From Thalassovita aquimarina (GTDB lineage Bacteria > Pseudomonadota > Alphaproteobacteria > Rhodobacterales > Rhodobacteraceae): a DNA stretch of 64,000 nt. The stretch's first letter is position 1, and each line of letters begins with the position of its first letter. The stretch lies in contig NZ_JADMKU010000014.1 in NCBI RefSeq assembly GCF_018219815.1, forward strand, positions 47,247 to 111,246, in the 5' to 3' direction. The notes under the pieces are model-generated. The model had not been told where the DNA came from. It saw only the letters and a program-made list of their open reading frames with translations, and made no database searches. This document shows positions 57,095 to 64,000 of the stretch, piece after piece. A program made the position numbers and the translations under genes.

Positions 57095-57745
57095 ATGCAG
57101 AATGCCAAACCCCTGCCCAGCTATCTGGTCCAGCGCTATCAGGGCTGGAAGGCCACCTCCTACAAGGAAAACCAAAGCTGGTACCGCCGTCTGGCGGACG
57201 AAGGGCAACGGCCGCGCGCGATGGTCATTTCCTGCTGCGATTCGCGGGTCCACGTGACCTCGATCTTCGGCGCCGACCAGGGCGAGTTCTTCATCCACCG
57301 CAACATCGCGAACCTGGTACCGCCCTACGAACCCGACGGCGATCACCACGGCACGTCGGCAGCGGTCGAATACGCGGTCACCGCGCTGAAGGTCGCCCAT
57401 ATCGTGGTGATGGGCCATTCCAGCTGCGGTGGCGTGCAGGGCTGCCATGACATGTGTTCCGGCAAGGCGCCCGAGCTGGAGGAAAAATCGTCCTTCGTGG
57501 GCCGCTGGATGGACATCCTGCGCCCCGGCTACGAGAAGGTGAAGGACATCGCCGACGAAGGCGAACGCAAACGCGCGCTGGAAAAACAGGCGATCCTGAC
57601 CTCGCTGGAAAACCTGATGAGCTTCCCCTTCGTGAAGGACGCGGTCGAAAACGGCCAGTTGTCGCTGCACGGGGTATGGAACGATATCGGCGAAGGCAGC
57701 CTGGAACATTACCTGCCCGAAGAGGGCGTGTTCAAAGCCGTCTGA
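57095..57745 (+). CDS. Beta-carbonic anhydrase
   Basis: 216 aa. Zinc ligands Cys47 (ISCCDSRV, the C-x-D-x-R motif), His108 and Cys111 (MGHSSCGG). Other blocks: FFIHRNIANLVPP, TSAAVEYAVTALKV, WNDIGEGSLEHY. It interconverts CO2 and bicarbonate in the cytoplasm, which supplies AccABCD-type carboxylases and could use CO2 from urease. Ribosome site AAGGACG upstream. Single gene. Confidence 0.96.
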   Translation: MQNAKPLPSYLVQRYQGWKATSYKENQSWYRRLADEGQRPRAMVISCCDSRVHVTSIFGADQGEFFIHRNIANLVPPYEPDGDHHGTSAAVEYAVTALKVAHIVVMGHSSCGGVQGCHDMCSGKAPELEEKSSFVGRWMDILRPGYEKVKDIADEGERKRALEKQAILTSLENLMSFPFVKDAVENGQLSLHGVWNDIGEGSLEHYLPEEGVFKAV

Positions 57746-57782
57746 AGCGCCCCGTCTTTCCGGCGCAACGCCGGCCGCGTCA

Positions 57783-57802
57783 CCGGCCCTGTCACGGGCC
57801 GG
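57783..57802. terminator. Hairpin between convergent genes
   Basis: CCGGCCC-TGTCAC-GGGCCGG between the carbonic anhydrase gene and the convergent DUF4139 gene. No T-run; likely bidirectional. Confidence 0.55.
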
Positions 57803-57818
57803 GACGAAGCCCGCGATC

Positions 57819-59450
57819 CTAGCGCAGAACCTTGTCCTGCGGCCACTGTATCCTGTGGCTCAACTCGATCTGCCGCGTCGCGCCCGGCGCGATGTCGAAA
57901 TCCCAGGCCAGCACGCCCTTCTTGTCATCGACATCGGTGACGCTCGGCGTCGGCCGCGCCTGCCAGGTGATCGTCAGGTCGTCCTGTTCGGAATAGGGCA
58001 CCCGGTCCAGCACCTGCAGCGGCCATGCCCGCCCGGTCAGGTTTTCCACCTCGATCCGCGCGACCTCGGTTTCCTCGTTGGATTTGCTCAGGATGCCGGT
58101 ATCGCCCTCATTGCGGGTCACCGCGCGGCTGACCTGCAGCCCGTCGATCGCGCCGAAGGGCAGCACCGTTTCGGCTCCCGCCGCCACCTGCCCGGTCGCC
58201 AGGGACCCGACATATTCGCCTTCCAGGAACAGTTGCGTCGCCTGTGTCGGCAACAGCAATTCGCCCGATCCGTTGGTGAATTCCGCCGTCAGGAAGGCGG
58301 TCCGGTCCCACAGCGGCGCGGCGACCGCCTTGATCGTCGGATCGAATGTCAGCTCGCCCAGCGCGATCCGCACCGCGTCGGCTTCGGACGCGACCGAAAC
58401 CGGCTTGGGATAGGCATAGTTGAAAATCAGCCCGTGGTAGGATTGCACCCGCGCCTCCTCGACCATCACCGAGGGCGCCGCCATCGGCGCCTCGGCCCCG
58501 GCCATGTCCATCGAGCGCTTCAGCAGCGGTTGAAACTCGTCCTCGATCCGGCGCCGCCAGGGGTGAACCTCGCTCGGCTCGAACTGGCCGCTCGGTTCGC
58601 TTGTCGACAGGGTCAGCGCCACGCCCTGCCAGTTTTCGCCCGACCCCTGCCAGACCATCGCGCCGCGATCCAGCCGCAGACCGGGCTTGTCACCCAGAGT
58701 CAGGAAGGCGTCATTGACCGCCGACCAACCCGCGACAGGGGTGAAATAGGTCACCGTCAGCACCCCGTCGGCAGCCGCCTCGGCACTGACCGACACTTCG
58801 ACGAGGTTGTATTCGCCGCCGCCCGTTTGCAGCGCCGCCAGCGCCTGCCGCGCGCGTTCCAGCGCCTTTTTCAGATCGGCGATGTCGCGGTCGACATCCC
58901 GCGCCTTGGCCTCGGCCTCCAGCACCGCCTGCCGCGCGGCCAGCGTTTCCTCGCCCACCATCCGCGCAATGTCGCGCAACGTGTCCGCCGACACGCCATC
59001 CAGCGCATCGCCCTGCCCCAGCTGTTTCAGGAACCCGATCCGCGTATCCGCCGCTTCCCTTGCCAGCCGCAGCGCCGCCGCCTCGTCCTGCTTGGTGCGC
59101 AGCGCATCCTCGGCCCGCTCGACCTCGGCCCGCGCGGCCTTGATCGCGTCGCTGTCCTGTTCGCCGCGCGGCGGCACGAAATCTTCGCGTACCGTCACGC
59201 TGCCCATCCGAGCGCCCTCGACCTTGGCCCGGACCATATCCAGCATCGCGGTTTCCGGCAGGTCCAGAACCCGCAACTGATGATCGCCCGCGGGCAGGGA
59301 ATACTCGGCCACCCGGGTGATCTTGGCCCCCTCGGGATAGACGGTGACATCCGTGATCCGGCTGTCCAGCCGTATCACGTCGGCCAATCCGGCCACCGGG
59401 GTCAGGGCGACTGCGGGGAAGAAACAAATTGCGGCAAAATGACGGTGCAT
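57819..59450 (-). CDS. DUF4139-domain (mucoidy-inhibitor-like) protein
   Basis: 543 aa. Signal peptide about 1-23 (MHRHFAAICFFPAVALTPVAGLA). The N-terminal DUF4140-like domain contains SRITDVTVYPEGAKITRVAEY, then a long coiled coil at about 100-205, and the DUF4139 beta domain (EVSVSAEAAADGVLTVTYFTPVAGW, YAYPKPVSVASEADAVRI). Ends with WPQDKVLR. Periplasmic. Function unknown; the name comes from a family member linked to mucoid growth. Single gene. Confidence 0.88.
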   Translation of the reverse strand: MHRHFAAICFFPAVALTPVAGLADVIRLDSRITDVTVYPEGAKITRVAEYSLPAGDHQLRVLDLPETAMLDMVRAKVEGARMGSVTVREDFVPPRGEQDSDAIKAARAEVERAEDALRTKQDEAAALRLAREAADTRIGFLKQLGQGDALDGVSADTLRDIARMVGEETLAARQAVLEAEAKARDVDRDIADLKKALERARQALAALQTGGGEYNLVEVSVSAEAAADGVLTVTYFTPVAGWSAVNDAFLTLGDKPGLRLDRGAMVWQGSGENWQGVALTLSTSEPSGQFEPSEVHPWRRRIEDEFQPLLKRSMDMAGAEAPMAAPSVMVEEARVQSYHGLIFNYAYPKPVSVASEADAVRIALGELTFDPTIKAVAAPLWDRTAFLTAEFTNGSGELLLPTQATQLFLEGEYVGSLATGQVAAGAETVLPFGAIDGLQVSRAVTRNEGDTGILSKSNEETEVARIEVENLTGRAWPLQVLDRVPYSEQDDLTITWQARPTPSVTDVDDKKGVLAWDFDIAPGATRQIELSHRIQWPQDKVLR

Positions 59451-59499
59451 GAATTCACTCCGTTGGAAGGTCTTTGGCCAACATTTCGCCGAATGGCTG

Positions 59500-59530
59500 C
59501 AAAAGACAAGAAGGCGCCCGATGGGCGCCC
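59500..59530 (-). terminator. Rho-independent terminator of asd
   Basis: Minus strand: GGCGCCC-ATC-GGGCGCC followed by TTCTTGTCTTTT. Good GC stem with T-rich tail, 27 bases after the asd stop. Confidence 0.9.
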
Positions 59531-59556
59531 TCCGTGAAGTCAGCTATGGGCGGAAA

Positions 59557-60579
59557 TCAGCCCTTCTTCAGGACCTCGCGGCCCAGCAGTTCTGCGATCT
59601 GCACCGCGTTCAGCGCCGCGCCCTTGCGCAGGTTGTCGCTCACGCACCACAGGTTCAGACCGTTGTCGATGGTCGAATCCTGACGGATCCGGCTGATGAA
59701 GGTGGCGAAATCGCCGACGCATTCGACCGGCGTCACGTAGCCGCCGTCTTCGCGCTTGTCGATCACCATGATGCCGGGCGCCTCGCGCAGGATGTCGCGC
59801 GCCTCGTCTTCATCGAGAAAGTCCTCGAACTCGATATTGATCGCTTCCGAATGGCCGACGAAGACCGGAACCCGCACGCAGGTCGCGGTCAGCTTGATCG
59901 CCGGATCGACGATCTTCTTGGTCTCGGCCACCATCTTCCATTCTTCCTTGGTCGAACCATCGTCCAAGAAGACGTCGATATGCGGAATCACGTTGAAGGC
60001 GATCTGCTTGGGATACACCGACGGCTCGACTTCCTGACCCGGCACATACATGCCCTTGGTCTGGTTCCACAGCTCGTCGATCGCGTCCTTGCCGGAACCG
60101 GAAACCGACTGGTAGGTCGACACCACGACCCGCTTGATCTTGGCGCGGTCGTGCAGCGGCTTCAGCGCCACCACCATCTGCGCGGTCGAACAGTTCGGGT
60201 TGGCGATGATATTCTTCTTCGAATATCCGTGAATCGCCTGCGGGTTCACTTCCGGCACGATCAGCGGCACGTCGGCATCATAGCGATACAGCGACGAGTT
60301 ATCGATCACCACGCAACCGGCAGCAGCCGCCTTCGGCGCATACTGCTTGGTCGCGGTGGACCCCACGGCGAACAGCGCCATGTCCCAACCGGTGAAATCG
60401 AAAGTGTCGAGATCCTTGGTAGTGAGTGTCGTGTCGCCAAAGCTAACTTCTGTGCCAAGAGATTTGCGGCTTGCCAGCGCGACAATCTCATCGACGGGGA
60501 ACTGGCGCTCGGCCAGGATGTTCAGCATTTCGCGGCCCACGTTGCCCGTGGCACCGACTACAGCGACTTTATAGCCCAT
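59557..60579 (-). CDS. asd: Aspartate-semialdehyde dehydrogenase
   Basis: 340 aa. NADP-binding VAVVGATGNVGREML, catalytic Cys130 in ANPNCSTAQM, the substrate-binding VSTYQSVSGSG and His in VFVGHSEAINIEF. It makes aspartate semialdehyde for lysine, diaminopimelate, threonine and methionine synthesis. Monocistronic with its own terminator; the start is MGYKVAVVG at 60579 with GGAGAC upstream. Confidence 0.97.
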   Translation of the reverse strand: MGYKVAVVGATGNVGREMLNILAERQFPVDEIVALASRKSLGTEVSFGDTTLTTKDLDTFDFTGWDMALFAVGSTATKQYAPKAAAAGCVVIDNSSLYRYDADVPLIVPEVNPQAIHGYSKKNIIANPNCSTAQMVVALKPLHDRAKIKRVVVSTYQSVSGSGKDAIDELWNQTKGMYVPGQEVEPSVYPKQIAFNVIPHIDVFLDDGSTKEEWKMVAETKKIVDPAIKLTATCVRVPVFVGHSEAINIEFEDFLDEDEARDILREAPGIMVIDKREDGGYVTPVECVGDFATFISRIRQDSTIDNGLNLWCVSDNLRKGAALNAVQIAELLGREVLKKG

Positions 60580-60651
60580 TTGGGGTCGTCTCCTTTCGTT
60601 AAGACGCCGTGCACATACAGGACCCCCCCAAGGAAATAAAGGGGATTCGCG

Positions 60652-61830
60652 TCAATCGGTGCGATCGCGGCAAAACAGGTAGGGTAACAAACCCGCGATC
60701 AGGAGAACCGCGAAGAACCCGAACAGCATCCGATACGGGTCCGCCGCCGCGCCGCCGCCCGCCACCGTCGCCGCATGCAGCCGCCCGGTGATCACCTGGA
60801 ATATCCCGACGCCGCCGATCGCGAACAGGTTCAGCAGCGTCACCCCGCGCCCGACAAGGTGGTCGGGAACGAAGCTGCGGCCATGCGCGATGATCATCGG
60901 GAAGCTGGCGCCGAAAAACCCGACAGCGGCGCAGAAGGCCACCGACAGCCACGGATGCGCCGCCGGCAACGCCCAAAGCGCCACCAGGGCAACCGCCACC
61001 GCGGCATTGCCGCCGAAGATCACCCATTTGCGTGTCCCCAGCAGCCGGTCCATCGGCCCATAGGCGAAGGTGCCCAGGATCATCGCCACCCCCATCACCA
61101 GCGTGACGTTGCCGATCGCCGTTGTGTCGAAGGCGAAAACATCGGCCATGTAGGGCCCGATCCACAGCCCGCGCAGACCTGCCGCCGGGGCATACTGCAC
61201 CAATGCCAGAGGGAAGATCAGCCACAGCGCCGGCATCTTCAGCAGGTCCAGAACCGACCCGCGCGTTTCATGCACCACCTTTTCGGGATCCTTCACCGTG
61301 ACCAGCAGCCCGAAAGCCACCAGCGCGCTGACCGCCGCCAGCCCGAACAGGGTTTCGCGCCATCCGAACGTCTCGGCCGCCATCGCCATCGGCAACGCGC
61401 CCATCAGGTTGCCAAGACTGCCGACGCCCAGCAACACCGCTGCCAGCGTCGCGAAGATCGCCGCCGGGTAAACCCGCGCGAAGATATAGTAGCTGGCCAT
61501 CAGCACCGGCGAACAGCCGATGCCGATCAGTACCATCGCCACCGAGATGTGCAGCGGCGTCGTGGCTAGGCCGAACAAAGCCGCCCCGCCGGCGCCGCCC
61601 AGCAGCAGCAACACGCCCGCGGTGCGGCGCGGCCCGATCCGGTCCAACGCCTCGCCCACCGGGATCTGCATCAGCGCGAAGGCCAGGAACCACAGGCCCG
61701 ACGCGTTGGCCAGGTCTTCGGCGCTGGCGCCGACATCCGTTTTCAATGCCTCGGTCAGAACCGCCAGGAACGACCTGTAAAACTGGCTCAACACGTAAGC
61801 CGCGCACAGCAGCGCCAATCCGATCCGCAT
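60652..61830 (-). CDS. MFS transporter
   Basis: 392 aa with twelve predicted membrane segments: CAAYVLSQFYRSFLAVL, ASGLWFLAFALMQIPVGEALDRIGPRRT, GIGCSPVLMASYYIFAR, GLRGLWIGPYMADVF, GVGIFQVITGRLH. The A-motif (GEALDRIGPRRT) between helices 2 and 3 is conserved. Substrate unknown. The ATG at 61830 has GGGAGG upstream. 86 bases after the SDR gene on the same strand. Confidence 0.9.
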   Translation of the reverse strand: MRIGLALLCAAYVLSQFYRSFLAVLTEALKTDVGASAEDLANASGLWFLAFALMQIPVGEALDRIGPRRTAGVLLLLGGAGGAALFGLATTPLHISVAMVLIGIGCSPVLMASYYIFARVYPAAIFATLAAVLLGVGSLGNLMGALPMAMAAETFGWRETLFGLAAVSALVAFGLLVTVKDPEKVVHETRGSVLDLLKMPALWLIFPLALVQYAPAAGLRGLWIGPYMADVFAFDTTAIGNVTLVMGVAMILGTFAYGPMDRLLGTRKWVIFGGNAAVAVALVALWALPAAHPWLSVAFCAAVGFFGASFPMIIAHGRSFVPDHLVGRGVTLLNLFAIGGVGIFQVITGRLHAATVAGGGAAADPYRMLFGFFAVLLIAGLLPYLFCRDRTD

Positions 61831-61916
61831 TTCAGCTCCCTCCCTTGACCGGGCCACCTACGGCGAAAACGCCCCTCCCGGCAAGCCGGAAAACCATCCG
61901 TTTCCGCATGGTGGAA

Positions 61917-62657
61917 TCAGATGCAGCGCCCGCCATCGACCTCCATCGCGACGCCGGTCACCATCGCGGCCTCGTCGGAACACAGGAAACAGGCGGCGTT
62001 GCCCATGTCCTCGGGGGTGGAAAACCGGCCCAGCGGAATGGTGGACAGGAATTTCGCCCGCATTTCCGGCGTATCCTCCCCCATGAAGCTGGCCAGCAGC
62101 GGCGTTTCCCCCGCCACCGGGCAGATCGCGTTGACCCGAATGCCCTCGGGCGCCAGTTCCACCGCCATCGTCTTGGTCGCGGTGATCATCCACCCCTTCG
62201 ACGCGTTGTACCAGTTCAGCTTGGGCCGCGGACTGATTCCGGCGGTCGAGGCGACGTTCAGGATCGCGCCCTTGCCGGCCTGCTTCATCGCCGGCACCAG
62301 ATGGCGCGCGGTCAGATAGACGGATTTGCAGTTCACCGCCCAAACCCGGTCGAAATCCTCTTCGCTCACCTCCTCCATCGCGGCGGGCAGATGCGTGATC
62401 CCGGCATTGTTGACGAGGATATCGGGGACGCCGAAGTCTTCAGGCACCGACCCCGCCATGGCGGCGACGCTGGCATCGTTGGAAACGTCCACGTGGCAGG
62501 CGATGCCGCCGATTTCTTCGGCCACCCCGCGGGCCAGCGCGATATTCAGGTCCGCAACCATCACCCGCGCGCCCTCGGCGGCGAATTTCCGCGCGATCCC
62601 AGCACCGAAGCCCGACGCGCCCCCGGTGACGATGGCGGTTTTGCCTTCAAGTCTCAT
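61917..62657 (-). CDS. Short-chain dehydrogenase/reductase
   Basis: 246 aa classical SDR. Cofactor motif TGGASGFGAGIA, acidic Asp in VADLNIALA (prefers NAD), NNAG in LVNNAGITHLP and the active site Ser-Tyr-x3-Lys (VASTAGIS, WYNASKGW). Substrate unknown. Ribosome site GGAGGAAAAC upstream. Its start overlaps (ATGA) the end of an open frame in the upstream gap, see the entry at 62654-62758. Confidence 0.92.
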   Translation of the reverse strand: MRLEGKTAIVTGGASGFGAGIARKFAAEGARVMVADLNIALARGVAEEIGGIACHVDVSNDASVAAMAGSVPEDFGVPDILVNNAGITHLPAAMEEVSEEDFDRVWAVNCKSVYLTARHLVPAMKQAGKGAILNVASTAGISPRPKLNWYNASKGWMITATKTMAVELAPEGIRVNAICPVAGETPLLASFMGEDTPEMRAKFLSTIPLGRFSTPEDMGNAACFLCSDEAAMVTGVAMEVDGGRCI

Positions 62658-62758
62658 CCGTTTTCCTCCCTGTATGTCCCAGCCGCCCAGTCGGCCATCA
62701 ATTCCTGCACGATACTCTGCCGTTTGAAAACGAATTCCGGCGCCGCCGTGGCCTTGCC
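62654..62758 (-). pseudogene. Possible remnant of a gene upstream of the SDR
   Basis: Reading from 62758 to 62654 gives a 34-residue protein-like end: GKATAAPEFVFKRQ, then SIVQELMADWAAGTYREENG and stop. The stop overlaps the SDR start in ATGA, the same coupling seen throughout this window. Just upstream, a different frame reads MHGRSERGVPVKVDRGLHEL and VRVITAPSIDG. The two could be parts of one small frameshifted gene. There is no start codon in the C-terminal frame. Weak; family not recognised. Confidence 0.3.
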
Positions 62759-62987
62759 CCGTCGATGGAAGGCGCCGTGATCACCCGCACCAGCTCGTGC
62801 AGGCCGCGATCGACCTTGACCGGCACCCCCCTTTCGCTTCTGCCATGCATTGCGCGTGCCTCGCCTGTTTCACAACACCAATGCGCCGCCACCCGACGGC
62901 CTTGCCCCGGGGTCGCGGCTTGCAAATCGCGCGAAAACCATGTTCCAGTCCCGTTACTGTTCCAATACCGTAGGATCACGGTGAAAC
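62658..62987. other. Gap between SDR and LuxR genes
   Basis: 330 bases with no intact gene I can support. Holds the possible gene remnant above, the divergent promoters, and a small inverted repeat ACCGT-AGGATC-ACGGT (62967-62982) just before the LuxR start. Confidence 0.55.
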
Positions 62988-63545
62988 ATGAACGACCTTG
63001 ACCAGATAGCTTTCGAAAACGCGCCGATGGGACTGGCGCTGACCGAACACCGGGTGATCCGGTCGTGCAACGACACGTTTGCACAGATGTTCGGCTATGA
63101 AAAATCGCAGCTTCTGGGGCAAAGTTTCCGGGTACTGTACGGCACCGAACAGGAATTCCACCAGATCCGCGATATCGGGCTGGAACCGCTGAAAAAGGAC
63201 CTGCCCTACAGCGATGAAAGGCTGATCGAAACGGCGACCGGCGATCATGTCTGGTGCCGCTTCCGCGCCCGCACCCTGACCCCCGAGGACCCGCTGGCGC
63301 GCATCGTGCTCAGCTTCACGCTGATCGACAACACCCCCGCCGGGCCCAGCCTGACCCCGCGCGAACGCGAGGTGCTGACCTGGCTGTCGCGCGGCCGCAC
63401 CAGCAAGGAAATCGCGCAGGTTCTGAACCTGTCGCCGCGCACCATCGAGGATGTGCGCGCCCGGCTGTTGCGCAAGTTCAAGGTCAAGAACGTGGCGGTG
63501 CTTCTGGCCCGCCTGTCGGGCTTCAGCGCGGGCGGACCGACCTAG
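62988..63545 (+). CDS. PAS-LuxR family transcriptional regulator
   Basis: 185 aa. An N-terminal PAS domain (FENAPMGLALTEHRVIRSCNDTF in pieces, MFGYEKSQLLGQSFRVLY) is joined to a C-terminal LuxR-type HTH (LTPREREVLTWLSRGRTSKEIAQVLNLSPRTIEDVRARLLRKF with normal spacing). No receiver domain. The PAS domain may bind a small ligand or flavin. Divergent from the SDR gene, a possible target. Ends 107 bases before rpe. Confidence 0.92.
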   Translation: MNDLDQIAFENAPMGLALTEHRVIRSCNDTFAQMFGYEKSQLLGQSFRVLYGTEQEFHQIRDIGLEPLKKDLPYSDERLIETATGDHVWCRFRARTLTPEDPLARIVLSFTLIDNTPAGPSLTPREREVLTWLSRGRTSKEIAQVLNLSPRTIEDVRARLLRKFKVKNVAVLLARLSGFSAGGPT

Positions 63546-63582
63546 GCCGGCGCGCGCCTTCGCATCCCCGGAACCCGCATGA

Positions 63583-63620
63583 CAAAAGCGCCAGCCCGGC
63601 AGTGCGGACTGGCGCTTGGA
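63583..63620 (-). terminator. Terminator of rpe
   Basis: AAGCGCCAG (63586-63594) and CTGGCGCTT (63609-63617) form a nine-base stem; on the minus strand it runs into TTTTGTC. Convergent with the LuxR gene and possibly bidirectional. Confidence 0.8.
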
Positions 63621-63652
63621 TTACAGCGTCACGCATGTGCGCTTGAAGCGGG

Positions 63653-64000
63653 TCAGCCCTTCACCGCATCGCGGATCGCCCGCATGTTTTCGCCATAGGG
63701 CGCGGGATTGTCCACCGAACCACCCTTGAACACCGCCGATCCGGCGACCAGGACGTCGGCCCCGGCTTCCACCACCAAGGGCGCGGTTTCCGGCGTCACG
63801 CCGCCGTCGATCTCGATATGAATCGGCCGGTCGCCGATCATGGCGCGCAGCTTCTTCACCTTCTCGACCTGGCTGTGGATGAACTTCTGCCCGCCGAAGC
63901 CGGGATTCACCGTCATCACGCAAACCAGGTCGACCATGTCGAGCAGGTAATCGATATCCTCGACCCCGGTGCCCGGGTTCAGCGCCAGACCCGCCTTGCA
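63653..64000 (-). CDS. rpe: Ribulose-phosphate 3-epimerase (partial)
   Basis: The C-terminal 115 residues; the N-terminus lies beyond the right edge. TIM-barrel blocks [27 protein letters not shown], the metal/catalytic Asp in [14 protein letters not shown] and [13 protein letters not shown] are diagnostic. It interconverts ribulose- and xylulose-5-phosphate in the pentose phosphate and Calvin pathways. The context beyond the window is not visible, so a role in CO2 fixation cannot be judged. Confidence 0.96.
   Translation of the reverse strand, partial: CKAGLALNPGTGVEDIDYLLDMVDLVCVMTVNPGFGGQKFIHSQVEKVKKLRAMIGDRPIHIEIDGGVTPETAPLVVEAGADVLVAGSAVFKGGSVDNPAPYGENMRAIRDAVKG

Noticed and set aside
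62698..63084. 128-codon minus-strand frame across the SDR-LuxR gap
   Set aside because: It covers the LuxR start on the other strand, and its composition (Arg/Ser/Gly-rich) looks non-coding. Only the middle part (MHGRSERG...) is kept as a possible gene remnant.

Overview
The window is a stretch of high-GC alphaproteobacterial chromosome, most likely from the Rhodobacterales (Roseobacter group). Several things point there: the divergent urtABCDE/ureDABC arrangement, a membrane-bound ferritin gene (mbfA) behind a perfect Irr-type box, an FNR-type box before a c-type cytochrome, GANTC (CcrM-type) sites, a DUF2794 gene, and a pair of intergenic repeats that I recall from many Rhodobacterales genomes. 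The content is mostly core metabolism and transport. I see no prophage, transposase, integrase or CRISPR array, and only one tRNA.

Layout. 0-4.5 kb: a minus-strand chemotaxis operon (MCP, STAS protein, cheY, cheA, then cheW cut by the window edge). 5.0 kb: tRNA-Met(CAU). 5.2-11.2 kb: the urea ABC transporter urtABCDE on the minus strand. 11.5-17.1 kb: the urease operon ureD-A-B-C, then E-F-G, with one small minus-strand gene in between. 17-22.9 kb: single genes (acyl-CoA dehydrogenase, FNR-linked cytochrome c, methyltransferase, LysR regulator, AEC carrier, ArsR-like regulator). 22.9-26.3 kb: two small alpha-beta-barrel proteins, a 2,4-dienoyl-CoA reductase and another small barrel protein. 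26.3-29.0 kb: a five-gene arsenic operon (arsR, thioredoxin-type arsC, aquaporin, glutaredoxin-type arsC, arsH). 29.1-34.2 kb: an unknown membrane protein, two uncharacterised genes, a lipoprotein and two tandem CPBP proteases. 34.3-38.3 kb: accD-folC, an intergenic region rich in repeats and GANTC sites that ends in a terminator, a DUF302 gene and zapE. 38.5-44.6 kb: MFS carrier, alpha/beta hydrolase, a tightly coupled run from S-formylglutathione hydrolase to an ornithine-cyclodeaminase homologue, and an AEC carrier. 44.9-49.2 kb: mbfA, a TetR gene, a NYN-LOTUS protein, S-(hydroxymethyl)glutathione dehydrogenase and cytochrome c'. 49.3-53.8 kb: phenylacetate genes (TetR, paaK, paaI and divergent paaZ) around a palindromic operator. 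53.8-64 kb: DUF2794, NlpC/P60 peptidase, leucyl aminopeptidase, carbonic anhydrase, a DUF4139 protein, asd, MFS carrier, SDR, a PAS-LuxR regulator and the end of rpe.

How the genes fit together. Urea import and hydrolysis form one divergent nitrogen module sharing a 384-base control region. The arsenic operon pairs two different arsenate reductases with a channel and contains no recognisable pump. Formaldehyde oxidation is split between two loci about 4 kb apart. The phenylacetate genes cover CoA activation, thioester rescue and ring opening, but the epoxidase genes (paaABCDE) are not here. Many operons show 4-base ATGA overlaps, so translational coupling is common in this genome.

I did not find a clearly new multi-gene system. 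The most unusual non-coding signal is the GANTC cluster and candidate small RNA at about 36.5-36.7 kb.
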